DNA of 64,000 bases from an uncultured Gammaproteobacteria bacterium. GTDB taxonomy: Bacteria; Pseudomonadota; Gammaproteobacteria; Steroidobacterales; Woeseiaceae. The stretch covers positions 62,001 to 126,000 of the forward strand of contig CALBPI010000056.1 of assembly GCA_937899415.1 (NCBI GenBank). The letters are read 5' to 3'. Of this stretch, positions 18,978 to 26,848 are shown piece after piece. Every line of letters begins with the position of its first letter. The stretch's first letter is position 1. The position numbers and the translations under genes were made by a program. The notes beneath the pieces are model-generated. The model had not been told where the DNA came from and did not search any database. It saw nothing but the letters and a program-made list of their open reading frames with translations.

Positions 18978-19020
18978 TCCTTCAGGCTGTCGCACAGTTC
19001 ATCGGCACGCTAGCATTGGG

Positions 19021-19110
19021 GGATTGCCGCGCCCGCTTCGCGGGCTCGCAATGACGATGGAGCCACGCGGGCTCGCAATGACGATGGAGCCACGCGGGCT
19101 CGCAAAGACG
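19021..19110 (-). repeat. Inverted REP-like copy with 27-bp tandem units, right cluster
   Basis: On the minus strand this again reads GTCATTGCGAGCCCGCG, an inverted copy of the left cluster's element. The end has been duplicated as 27-bp units at 19039 and 19066 plus a partial third at 19093. Together with 18868-18977 it forms an inverted pair able to fold into a large stem, ending about 17 bases before the GTG of the oxygenase gene. Confidence 0.75.
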
Positions 19111-19127
19111 GAACCCAGGAACACGAC

Positions 19128-19787
19128 GTGTCGCAACTGAAAATCCAATACATGTTCGCCACGCCCATGGCGGCCATCAGCTACGAGAACGCCAACAACC
19201 TGAACCCGCGGCTCAAGGCACGCATCCTGGCCATGGAGGCCGAGGGCGATAAACACCGCGATCAGGAGCAGCGCAACACGCAGGGCGGTCCGCTATTCGA
19301 AAGCCACTTCGACCTGTTCAACCTGCCCGACCCCGAGTTTCGTGAGGTCGGCGCGTTCTGCCACAAGGCCTTGAGCAGCGTTGTCGTGCAGCTCAGTACC
19401 ATGGATGAAGCCACATTCCGGGCTTTGAGTTTCCAATACGACGCCTGGTTCCATGTCTCGCGCAACGGCGCGTTCCAGGGCCTGCACAACCACCAGAATG
19501 CAAGCTGGTCGGGCATCTACTGCGTCGACCCCGGCGATGCCGTCGCCGACCAGCCCATGAGCGGTCGCGTCCGCTTCCACGATCCGCGGCCCAACATTCT
19601 CATGTACGCCGATGCGGGCAATCAGCAGCTCAATGACAGCATCAAGTTTGCGAGCATGGACATCTCACATGAGGCCGGGCGGCTCACCGTGTTTCCGTCC
19701 TACCTGATGCACGAGATCTTTCCCTACTTCGGGGAACGCCCACGCATCGTCATCGCATTCAACTGCAGTATCCGCCGCGGCGGATGA
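19128..19787 (+). CDS. 2OG-Fe(II) oxygenase-like protein (TIGR02466/2OG-FeII_Oxy_5 type)
   Basis: 219 residues from GTG 19128 with CCAGGA eight bases upstream. The double-stranded beta-helix motifs are visible: GLHNHQNASWSGIYCV (metal His at 120/122 and the WSGIYY-type signature), FHDPRPN, and the distal GRLTVFPSYLMHEIFPY (His195) followed by RPRIVIAFN, where an Arg binds 2-oxoglutarate. Target unknown; relatives are often described only as putative 2OG oxygenases. Its promoter region is taken over by the REP-like repeats, so transcription may start within them. It ends 3 bases before the convergent FleQ-like gene. Confidence 0.82.
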   Translation: MSQLKIQYMFATPMAAISYENANNLNPRLKARILAMEAEGDKHRDQEQRNTQGGPLFESHFDLFNLPDPEFREVGAFCHKALSSVVVQLSTMDEATFRALSFQYDAWFHVSRNGAFQGLHNHQNASWSGIYCVDPGDAVADQPMSGRVRFHDPRPNILMYADAGNQQLNDSIKFASMDISHEAGRLTVFPSYLMHEIFPYFGERPRIVIAFNCSIRRGG

Positions 19788-19790
19788 CGG

Positions 19791-21116
19791 TCAGGACAGA
19801 CCGTAGCGCTTGATCTTCTCGACAAGCGTGGTGCGCTGCATACCAAGCCGCTTGGCGGCCTGCGCCACCACGCCATCGCACTGCGCCAGCGCATCAGCGA
19901 TGAACCGTCGCTCTACCTCGGCAATGTGCGCCTTGAGGTCGACGCCCTCCTCGGGCATCTCGATGGCCACGGGTGCCGCGGTCGCCGCGGGTGCGGGTGC
20001 CTCCGGCGGCTCGATACCGCTGATGTCCTGCGGCAGGTCCTCGGGAGCGATACGCCCGTGCGGTTTGAGCACCATGAGGCGCTCCACGAGATTGGCCAGC
20101 TCGCGAACGTTGCCCGGCCAGTCATGGTCAATGAGCAGCGCCAGTGCGTCATCCGAAAAGCTGACGCCCGTGTCGTGCCGCGCCTCGATCCGGCGCACCA
20201 TTTCCTTGAGCAACGGCTGAACATCGTCGCGCCGCTCACGCAGCGGCGGCAAATCGATCTCGACCACGTTGAGTCGGTAGTAGAGGTCTTCCCGAAATCG
20301 ACCGTTCTGAATCGCCTCGGCCAGATCGCGGTGCGTTGCAGCAATCACCCGGACATCGACAGGCACACTCTTGACGGCACCCACGCGCTCCACGACGCGC
20401 TCCTGGAGTACACGCAGCAATTTCACCTGCATCGCGGCCGGCATGTCACCAATCTCATCGAGAAACAGCGTGCCACCGTTAGCCTGCTCGAACCGACCTT
20501 TGCGGGCCGAGGTCGCGCCTGTAAACGCCCCTTTCTCGTGGCCGAACAGCTCGCTTTCCAGCAGGTCGTCGGGAATGGCACCGCAGTTGACGGCCACAAA
20601 CTGACCCTCGCGATCCGACTGACGGTGGATCTCGCTGGCCACAACCTCCTTGCCCGTCCCCGATTCGCCCGTGACCAGCACCGTCGCCGCCGAAGGCGCG
20701 ACACGCGAGATGATGTCCCGGATGCGCGCACTGGCCTTGCTCTGGCCAATAAATGCGGCACCGCCGGGTTCGAGCTGCGTCGCGCCGAAGCCCGCGCCCG
20801 TCACGCGCTCGATAAGCGTACCCAGCGCATCCAGGCGCACTGGCCATTCCAGCGTCACGACATCGGACTCAGCCGGGATTGGCGCTACGCCAACGGCCAC
20901 GAGCGCGGCCTCGGGCAGGGCACTGCGCAGCGGCGCTGACTCGCCCAGGCCGGCGCCCGCCATGACCACCGCGCAGGGGCTCGCACCGCCGAGCGCATCG
21001 CGCCAGTCCTGAACGCCAGCTGCGATCACGCGAGGCACGTCGAAGAAGGAAATGAGATCCACCAGCGCCTGCGCGCGATCACGGTCGTCGTCAATGACGA
21101 GAATCGGGGCTGTCAA
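19791..21116 (-). CDS. FleQ-like sigma-54-dependent activator (second paralogue)
   Basis: About 441 residues from TTG 21116, the first sensible start before the FleQ-type N-terminal domain ([15 protein letters not shown]); the frame is open to ATG 21230, so the start is uncertain. Domains: degenerate receiver-like FleQ domain (~1-115), AAA+ activator with Walker A GESGTGKE, the sigma-54-contact loop GAFTGA, Walker [12 protein letters not shown] and arginine-finger region, then a Fis-type helix-turn-helix ([24 protein letters not shown]). It diverges from the diguanylate cyclase gene. Its HTH and layout match the FleQ at 46390-47709, so it is a paralogue; which one is the master flagellar regulator cannot be decided from sequence, though synteny favours the other. 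Confidence 0.85.
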   Translation of the reverse strand: MTAPILVIDDDRDRAQALVDLISFFDVPRVIAAGVQDWRDALGGASPCAVVMAGAGLGESAPLRSALPEAALVAVGVAPIPAESDVVTLEWPVRLDALGTLIERVTGAGFGATQLEPGGAAFIGQSKASARIRDIISRVAPSAATVLVTGESGTGKEVVASEIHRQSDREGQFVAVNCGAIPDDLLESELFGHEKGAFTGATSARKGRFEQANGGTLFLDEIGDMPAAMQVKLLRVLQERVVERVGAVKSVPVDVRVIAATHRDLAEAIQNGRFREDLYYRLNVVEIDLPPLRERRDDVQPLLKEMVRRIEARHDTGVSFSDDALALLIDHDWPGNVRELANLVERLMVLKPHGRIAPEDLPQDISGIEPPEAPAPAATAAPVAIEMPEEGVDLKAHIAEVERRFIADALAQCDGVVAQAAKRLGMQRTTLVEKIKRYGLS

Positions 21117-21241
21117 AGGATCATCCGGGCGGCATAGCAGGCACGCGGCGAGCGTACCGCAACCCCATCCTGAACTAAAGTTGCGCGCGTCGAGGCCGCT
21201 ACCCAGGCGACCGGGACACGCGCTACGCAAGGACGCAAGGC

Positions 21242-22363
21242 ATGAGCCTGCTGGACAAGATTACCGGCCGTAAGCGCCCCGCCACCGCAGCGGCGGGCGG
21301 CGGCCAGGGCGGCGGCGACGTCAGCCTGCTCGACGGAAGCCTCGACACCCTATCGGCCGTTCTCCGCACGATGGGCGAGTTTTCGTTTGAGCTCGAAGAG
21401 GAAATCGAAGGGTTTCCGGACCGTTGTGCACACTACGCACGCCACGTCGCCACGGGCGCGGGCATTGAAGACGAAGGTATCTCCAAGAGTGACGATGGCC
21501 AGCGCGAGTGGGGCCGGGTCCGTCGCTTCTACACCGAGCGCCGCCAGCAGGAGGCCGAGTTCGTCGAGGAACGGCTCCGCAACTACCGCCTGCTCGTCGA
21601 GGACCTGGCCGTCGGCCTGCGTTCGGTGGCTACGCGCGAAGCGCTCACGGAAACTGCGGTCCGTTCAAGCCTCGGTGACGTTGAGCGCGCCGCCGACACG
21701 GGCAGCGTTGCCGATATTCGCAGCGCCCTGACCACGGCCATCACCACGGTCGTACAGGCCTTTAACGAGCAGCGCCGCCAGTTCGAGGCGCAGCTGTCAC
21801 AGTCGAACGCCCGCATGATGAGCCTGCGGCGCGACCTCGCCGTGGCCCGCGAGGACCTGAAGCGCGACCCGCTGACCGACGCCTACAACCGCGGCGCCTT
21901 CGACACAGGCCTGCAGCAGGCCGTGGCGCTGAATTTCCTGCTGCGCCAGCCGACCACGATCGTCATGCTGGACCTCGACAACTTCAAGTCCATCAACGAC
22001 GAATACGGCCACGCCGCAGGTGACGACATCCTGCGCTCGGTGGCCGACTGCCTGGCGCGCACCTTCGTGCGTCGCTCAGACCTCGTGGCCCGCTACGGCG
22101 GCGAGGAATTTGCCCTGATTCTGGCCGATGTCGATGTCAAAGCCGCGGAGCCGCTTGTTGAGCGCTTCCTCGACACCGTGCGCTCCACGGTCAAGATCCC
22201 CTACGCGGGCGACGATCGCATCGTCACCTGCTCGGCGGGCCTCACAGAGCTCTTGCCCAGCGACACTGTCGAGACCGTTCTGCTGCGCGCTGATCGGGCG
22301 CTGTACCGCGCCAAACGCGAAGGCCGTGATCGCGTTCGCATCGAAATCTCGGAAGTCGCATAA
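21242..22363 (+). CDS. GGDEF diguanylate cyclase
   Basis: 373 residues. The N-terminus (~1-200) is soluble, helical, with a Gly-rich linker (15-26) and coiled-coil-forming segments. The C-terminal GGDEF domain (~205-373) is complete: catalytic GGEEF at 286-290, substrate/metal residues in [19 protein letters not shown], and an RxxD inhibitory site (277-280) exactly five residues upstream. It should therefore make c-di-GMP with product feedback inhibition. No membrane helix and no known sensor domain. It lies between the FleQ-like activator gene (divergent) and pomA (same strand, 142 bases downstream), suggesting a role in motor control. Confidence 0.93.
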   Translation: MSLLDKITGRKRPATAAAGGGQGGGDVSLLDGSLDTLSAVLRTMGEFSFELEEEIEGFPDRCAHYARHVATGAGIEDEGISKSDDGQREWGRVRRFYTERRQQEAEFVEERLRNYRLLVEDLAVGLRSVATREALTETAVRSSLGDVERAADTGSVADIRSALTTAITTVVQAFNEQRRQFEAQLSQSNARMMSLRRDLAVAREDLKRDPLTDAYNRGAFDTGLQQAVALNFLLRQPTTIVMLDLDNFKSINDEYGHAAGDDILRSVADCLARTFVRRSDLVARYGGEEFALILADVDVKAAEPLVERFLDTVRSTVKIPYAGDDRIVTCSAGLTELLPSDTVETVLLRADRALYRAKREGRDRVRIEISEVA

Positions 22364-22375
22364 ACACTGGGCTTC

Positions 22376-22394
22376 AGGCGTCTCCGCGACGCCT
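22376..22394 (+). other. Hairpin between cyclase and pomA
   Basis: AGGCGTC-TCCGC-GACGCCT, a perfect 7-bp stem 12 bases after the cyclase stop. There is no T-run, so at best a weak terminator or mRNA end. Confidence 0.4.
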
Positions 22395-22412
22395 CTGGTA
22401 CCCCCAAAACAC

Positions 22413-22439
22413 TAAAGTTCTGCGGCACCCGGACGCCAT
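22413..22439 (+). promoter_or_regulatory. Weak FliA (sigma-28) promoter candidate for pomAB-pilZ
   Basis: The -35 half TAAAGTTC matches the sigma-28 consensus in seven of eight bases; 15 bases after TAAA the -10 (GACGCCAT) matches only about half of GCCGATAA. Motor genes are commonly FliA-dependent in this group, but the site needs proof. Confidence 0.3.
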
Positions 22440-22505
22440 CACGGGTGGTGGATTACGCATCGCGTAGCCCCACGTGCAGCCGCAGACTAACTCGGAGGAA
22501 GGCTC

Positions 22506-23270
22506 TTGGACCTCGCTACCCTGATCGGGCTGATTGGCGCCTTCGGCGTGATCTTCGCGTCCATTTTCATGGGCGGCTCCATCTCCACGTTCATCAACGT
22601 GCCCTCGCTGACCGTGGTGTTCGCGGGGACGTTTCTCGTGACGATGATGAAGTTCTCGCTCGGACAATTCCTGGGTGCGGCTAAGGTTGCCGTCAAGGCT
22701 TTCATGTTCAAGCTTGCGACGCCGCAGGAGCTCATCGAGAAGGCCGTCGAACTGGCGAAGGCCGCACGCCAGGGCGGGATCCTCGCGCTTGAGGAAGCCG
22801 AAATCAACGACGAATTCATGCAGTCAGGCGTCAACCTGCTCATCGACGGGCACCAGCCCGAGATTGTGCGGGACATGCTTATCAAGGACATGCAGCTGAC
22901 CGTGCAGCGTCACGAGGAAGGCCAGAACATCTTCAAGGCCATCGGTGACGTAGGCCCGGCCATGGGCATGATCGGGACGCTCATCGGTCTCGTACAGATG
23001 CTCTCGAACATGGACGACCCCAAGCAGATTGGTCCGGCCATGGCTGTCGCGCTGCTCACGACGCTCTACGGCGCCATCCTCGCCAACATGTTTGCACTGC
23101 CCATCGCCGACAAGCTCTCGTTGCGCAGCGGCGAGGAGAAAGACAGAAAGCGCCTCATCATCGATGCCTTGCTGGGCATCCAGGAAGGTCAGAACCCGCG
23201 CGTCATCGCGAGCATGCTCGAGGCTTACCTGCCCAAGTCGGCGCGGACCAAAGAAGAAGCCGAAGCGTAA
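22506..23270 (+). CDS. pomA: Flagellar stator protein PomA/MotA
   Basis: 254 residues from TTG 22506, preceded by GGAGGA seven bases upstream; no ATG fits the N-terminal helix (DLATLIGLIGAFGVIFASIF). Four transmembrane helices with the large cytoplasmic loop between helices 2 and 3 (residues ~50-145) and the conserved GPAMGMIGTLIGLVQML and GAILANMFALPIADKL of helices 3-4. The proton/sodium channel is formed with PomB, the next gene 13 bases downstream. Closer in pattern to PomA/MotC than to E. coli MotA (shorter, no long C-terminal extension). Confidence 0.95.
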   Translation: MDLATLIGLIGAFGVIFASIFMGGSISTFINVPSLTVVFAGTFLVTMMKFSLGQFLGAAKVAVKAFMFKLATPQELIEKAVELAKAARQGGILALEEAEINDEFMQSGVNLLIDGHQPEIVRDMLIKDMQLTVQRHEEGQNIFKAIGDVGPAMGMIGTLIGLVQMLSNMDDPKQIGPAMAVALLTTLYGAILANMFALPIADKLSLRSGEEKDRKRLIIDALLGIQEGQNPRVIASMLEAYLPKSARTKEEAEA

Positions 23271-23283
23271 GGGCTAACTCCTG

Positions 23284-24177
23284 ATGGAAGAGGCACCCAA
23301 AGCAGAAGAAGGCGGTGGCGTCCCGGCATGGGTGATGACCTTCGCCGACCTCATGACGTTGCTCATGTGCTTCTTTGTGCTGCTGCTCGCGTTCTCTGAA
23401 ATGGACGCGCAGAAATTCAAGGAGCTGTCGGGCTCAGTCAAGAACGCGTTTGGTGTGCAGGCCGAGATCGAGGCACGCACGATCCCCAAAGGCACCAGTG
23501 TTATCGCCCGCGAGTTCAGCCCGGGCAAACCGCAACCGACGCTCATCAACGATGTACGCCAGTTCACCATCGACTCGAACCAGAACACGCTCGAGTTCGA
23601 TGAGGAAGAAGACAACGACGAGCTCGAGCGCGAAGCGGAGCGCATTCGCCGCGCGCTCGAGGCCGAGATTCAGGACGGTGCCCTGGCCGTGGTGACGGAA
23701 CAGGACAAAGTGGTCATTCACATCCTGGAGAAGGCGTCGTTCGGCTCGGGGGATGCCACCGTACGCCAGACGTTCAAGCCCACGCTGAACAAAATCGCCA
23801 AGCTGCTGCCCTCGTCCAACGGTCGGATCGACGTCGCGGGGCACACCGACAACGTGCCGATCTCGACGTCGCGTTTCCGCTCTAACTGGGAGCTCTCGAC
23901 AGGACGTGCCGTATCGGTCGCGCAGCTGCTCTTGGGCAACGCCGAGCTCGAACCCCGCCGGTTCACGGTGACAGGCCACGCAGACACACAACCACGCGCG
24001 GAAAACGATACGGCCGAGGGCCGTGCCGCGAACCGCCGTGTCGACATTCGTATCGTCATCGGCAAAGACTGGGATTCGCCCAATGTCATCAGCGCCGATG
24101 ACGTCCTGTTGCCACGCGAGGCAACACGCAGAGACCTGAGCGACGAGACCGGGACGCAGGAAGCGCCCGCACCGTAG
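23284..24177 (+). CDS. pomB: Flagellar stator protein PomB/MotB
   Basis: 297 residues. Short N-terminus, one membrane helix (~14-36) with the ion-binding Asp22 in TFADLMTLLMCFFVLLLAFSEMD; the Cys and FFVLLLAFSEMD context resembles the sodium-type PomB of vibrios. Residues ~40-130 form a long linker/plug with an acidic EEEDNDELEREAERIRR segment, then the OmpA-like peptidoglycan-binding domain (VAGHTDNVPIST, RAANRRVDIRI). It anchors the stator to the cell wall. Coupling ion is an inference from motif resemblance. Confidence 0.95.
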   Translation: MEEAPKAEEGGGVPAWVMTFADLMTLLMCFFVLLLAFSEMDAQKFKELSGSVKNAFGVQAEIEARTIPKGTSVIAREFSPGKPQPTLINDVRQFTIDSNQNTLEFDEEEDNDELEREAERIRRALEAEIQDGALAVVTEQDKVVIHILEKASFGSGDATVRQTFKPTLNKIAKLLPSSNGRIDVAGHTDNVPISTSRFRSNWELSTGRAVSVAQLLLGNAELEPRRFTVTGHADTQPRAENDTAEGRAANRRVDIRIVIGKDWDSPNVISADDVLLPREATRRDLSDETGTQEAPAP

Positions 24178-24188
24178 GGAGTGACACC

Positions 24189-24812
24189 ATGACAGACCAG
24201 GCCAACATGAGTCAGGGCGAGCGCGAGATGCGCCGCGCATTCCGCATCCGAGAGCAGGCGTTTATCGAGGTCCGAATTCTGACTGACTCGGAGTACGCCG
24301 CTGTACTTGAGTCACGCGCACTGCAGCAGCCCAGTGCGTTCGGCAATCATGCGCGCCTCGTCAGCCTTGAGAACCGATTCCAGGAAGCCTTCACACTGCT
24401 CGGAAACGCGTCGTTGCCGGTACGTGAGTGCCTGTCAGCGCTCAACGAGAAGCTGAGCCTGCTGTTCGAAGAGCAGCCTGAGCGCCAGGCGGTCATGACC
24501 CGACTGACAAGCGGCGACGCGGCGACCTGTGAAATCGGCGCCACGGGCCTTCGATTCGATCATGATGTCCACATCGAGGAAGGCAGCAAGGTCTTTCTTC
24601 AGGTGCTGCTGACGGCAGACCGACACTATCTGGAGACGGCTGCTGTGGTTCGGCGGACACCGCCGCCCCTCAACGAGAGCGTGGATGGCCGCTACGGCGT
24701 CGCCGCCGAGTTCGTGGGCTTCAGTGAGGCCGAGTCGGAACTGCTTATCAAGCACTTGTTCCAACGCGAAAGCGAAAGCCTGCGCATGCGCAGGCTCAGC
24801 ATGGACGATTGA
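24189..24812 (+). CDS. PilZ-domain protein, probable c-di-GMP effector of the motor
   Basis: 207 residues from ATG 24189, with GGGAGTGA upstream. The two PilZ motifs are split: an RRAFRIRE (RxxxR-type) near residues 15-22 and, about 95 residues later, CEIGATGLRF (D/NxSxxG-type with Ser replaced by Gly). A helical insertion of ~80 residues between them recalls the non-canonical tetrameric PilZ group of xanthomonads, some of which do not bind c-di-GMP tightly. Placed 11 bases after pomB, it is the obvious candidate for a YcgR/FlgZ-like brake or stator-recruitment factor. Last gene of the plus-strand motor operon. Confidence 0.8.
   Translation: MTDQANMSQGEREMRRAFRIREQAFIEVRILTDSEYAAVLESRALQQPSAFGNHARLVSLENRFQEAFTLLGNASLPVRECLSALNEKLSLLFEEQPERQAVMTRLTSGDAATCEIGATGLRFDHDVHIEEGSKVFLQVLLTADRHYLETAAVVRRTPPPLNESVDGRYGVAAEFVGFSEAESELLIKHLFQRESESLRMRRLSMDD
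24777..24796. other. 20-bp perfect palindrome at the 3' end of the PilZ gene
   Basis: AGCCTGCGCATGCGCAGGCT is identical on both strands, inside the last codons of the PilZ gene. With a second palindrome GCGCGATCGCGC at 24819-24830 it sits at the junction of two convergent genes only 27 bases apart; possible transcript end or protein-binding site. Confidence 0.55.
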
Positions 24813-24839
24813 TGTCTCGCGCGATCGCGCAGTGACATT

Positions 24840-25679
24840 CTAACCCGACAGCGACTGCATCATCGCCTGCATGCGTTCCCCGATGCGGGGTTCCATGTGG
24901 GCGAGTCGCTCTTCGTCGATGCCGAGCTTAACCAGGCAACCGTGCTCGAAGTCGACGGGTGTCTCATCGGTTGCCGAACACACGATCTCGGCGCCGTAAA
25001 CGACGTCAACAAGGTGGACGTCTCCACCTGCGATATCCTTGAAGTGTTCGATCGGCTCCATCGTCTGAACGATCACCTCGTCGAAGCCCCAATCCTCAAC
25101 GATGCAGCGACCAATTTGCGGGTGCCAGGTGTCGGGATCATCACTGCGCGCCAGCATGTCGACACGCATGCCCGGAAACTCCGTGGCTTTGGTGATCATG
25201 TAGAGCTTTCCGATCTCGTGCAGCAGGCCGCAGAGGAACGCCTGCTCAGGCGACACCTTGCTGCACTCGCCGGCGACGACGTACGCCACCGATGACATCG
25301 CGATACTGCGACGCCAGAGGACCGCCAGGTCCTTGGCGATCGCGGGGTGTTCCTGTGCGATGAAGATCTGCTCCACGGCCAGTGCGATGGCCATGTTGCG
25401 CACCTCGTTGAGGCCGAGACGCATGACAGCCTGCTTGAGGTCGCAGATGGTCCGGTTGGTCGCATTGTAGAAGGCCGAGTTGGCCGACTGCATAAGGCGT
25501 GAGGCGAGTACACTCTCAAGACTGGCGAGCTCGGTGATGCGATTGATATCGCAATCCTCCTGCTCGAGTGCGTCGCGAATCTGGATCACGGCGTCGGGAA
25601 ACGACGGCAGTCGAATTTGCCCCAGCGTCAGCTCCTTCGAAAGGAGCTGCAGAAACGCCATGCTTTCCTGGTTGACCAT
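24840..25679 (-). CDS. HDOD-domain protein
   Basis: 279 residues from ATG 25679, with TTGGAG 9 bases before. Residues ~15-215 form an HDOD domain (LPSFPDAVIQIRDALEQ, SLESVLASRLMQSANSAFYN, LCDLKQAVMRLGLNEV-type core); the canonical HD metal residues are absent, as expected for this family. HDOD proteins are usually signalling adaptors linked to chemotaxis, c-di-GMP or motility regulators; the partner here is unknown. It is the last gene of the flhF-fleN-fliA-DUF2802 group, separated by 27 bases, where chemotaxis genes sit in Pseudomonas-type clusters. Confidence 0.85.
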   Translation of the reverse strand: MVNQESMAFLQLLSKELTLGQIRLPSFPDAVIQIRDALEQEDCDINRITELASLESVLASRLMQSANSAFYNATNRTICDLKQAVMRLGLNEVRNMAIALAVEQIFIAQEHPAIAKDLAVLWRRSIAMSSVAYVVAGECSKVSPEQAFLCGLLHEIGKLYMITKATEFPGMRVDMLARSDDPDTWHPQIGRCIVEDWGFDEVIVQTMEPIEHFKDIAGGDVHLVDVVYGAEIVCSATDETPVDFEHGCLVKLGIDEERLAHMEPRIGERMQAMMQSLSG

Positions 25680-25706
25680 ATCGGGTCTCCAAATACTCTG
25701 TTCTGT

Positions 25707-26108
25707 CTAGCGCGGGCCGTGTAGGCGCACGAGCAACTCGGCTTCACCGGTCGAAACGCCGCAACGTCGCGAGATCTCCTCCACCGGGAGTCCCTCTCGT
25801 GCACAACCCGTCGCATCTGTTAGCGACCGCGGGCTGGAAATCTTGCATTGTTCGAGCTGCGCATGGACGAGCTCCTGCAATCGGGCGTTGACGCTGTCGA
25901 GCTCCTGTTCGACACGGACGAGGCCTGGCGCCGCCAGCTCTGTGCTCACGTCGCCGCGTGACGCGACCAGTTCGGCCAGTCGGCGCAGATTGCCGTCCTG
26001 CTGATGCAGCCGGCGGCGCACGCCCAGCAAGGTCGTGAACGTAACGATAAACATGAAGGCGAAAACCACGGCCAGGGCGCCTGGATAGGTCAGCGTTGCA
26101 ACAGTCAC
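25707..26108 (-). CDS. DUF2802-family protein
   Basis: 133 residues. One N-terminal membrane helix (~10-28), a coiled-coil middle, and the compact C-terminal helix-turn-helix-like DUF2802 part (CAREGLPVEEISRRCGVSTGEAELLVRLHG). The family is typically encoded at the end of flagellar/chemotaxis operons next to cheW; function not known. Its ATG overlaps the fliA stop by 4 bases, so it is co-translated with fliA. Confidence 0.85.
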   Translation of the reverse strand: MTVATLTYPGALAVVFAFMFIVTFTTLLGVRRRLHQQDGNLRRLAELVASRGDVSTELAAPGLVRVEQELDSVNARLQELVHAQLEQCKISSPRSLTDATGCAREGLPVEEISRRCGVSTGEAELLVRLHGPR

Positions 26109-26848
26109 AGCTTGTCTCCGAGATAATCAGCGTAGTCGCCGAGACGTGATTTGAGCCGCAGCAGGGCCTGCCCATGAATCTGGCAGACGCGGGATTCACT
26201 GACGCCCAGGATCATGCCCACCTCTTTGAGGTTCATGTCGCGCTGGTAGTACAGCGACAACACGAGGCGCTCGCGCTCGGGCAGTTTCGAAATCGCACCT
26301 TCGAGGCGGTCCGTGAACTGGGTTTCCTCCAGTGCGTCTTCGGGCTCAGCGTGGTCAGCCGATGCGATTTCGCGCGAGCGGTCCGAGTCCGTGTAGGGCT
26401 GCTCGAGGCTGAACAAGCGGCAACTCGCCGAGTCGCGCAACACGTCATGGTATTCCTCGAGCGGCATATCGAGATGGTCGGCTATTTCCTGATCGCTGGG
26501 GTGGCGCCCGAGATCAGACTGCAGCTCGGAGATGGCCTCCGTGATGCTGCGGTAGCGCCGGTGCACGGAGCGCGGTGTCCAGTCGGACTTGCGCACCTCA
26601 TCGAGAATCGCGCCCCGGATTCGGATACCCGCGTAAGTCTCAAAGCTCGCCCCGCGACTCTCGTCGTAGTGCGCCGCAGCCTCGATGAGTCCGAGCATAC
26701 CCGCCTGCACGAGATCGTCGAGCTCAATGCTTGCGGGCAACTTGGCGAGGATGTGATGCGCAATGCGCTTCACGAGCACAAGGTTATCGTTGATGAGTTG
26801 CTCCGAGGCGCTGGCCGCGCCCGTGCTCTTGGCTTGTGCGTAGCTCAT
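26105..26848 (-). CDS. fliA: Sigma-28 factor FliA
   Basis: 247 residues. Region 2 (ELDDLVQAGMLGLIEAAAHYD, FETYAGIRIRGAILDEVRKSDW), region 3 and a region-4 helix-turn-helix (LKEVGMILGVSESRVCQIHGQALLRLK) are all complete. It directs late flagellar promoters such as those found here upstream of fliC (51989-52015) and flgM (63532-63558) and is held by the anti-sigma factor FlgM encoded at 63595. Overlaps fleN by four bases. Confidence 0.97.
   Translation of the reverse strand: MSYAQAKSTGAASASEQLINDNLVLVKRIAHHILAKLPASIELDDLVQAGMLGLIEAAAHYDESRGASFETYAGIRIRGAILDEVRKSDWTPRSVHRRYRSITEAISELQSDLGRHPSDQEIADHLDMPLEEYHDVLRDSASCRLFSLEQPYTDSDRSREIASADHAEPEDALEETQFTDRLEGAISKLPERERLVLSLYYQRDMNLKEVGMILGVSESRVCQIHGQALLRLKSRLGDYADYLGDKL

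Noticed and set aside
18868-19110. CRISPR-like repeats
   Set aside because: Units are adjacent with no unique spacers, length 26-27 bp with GC-rich palindromic head, and no cas gene nearby; they are REP-like tandem copies.
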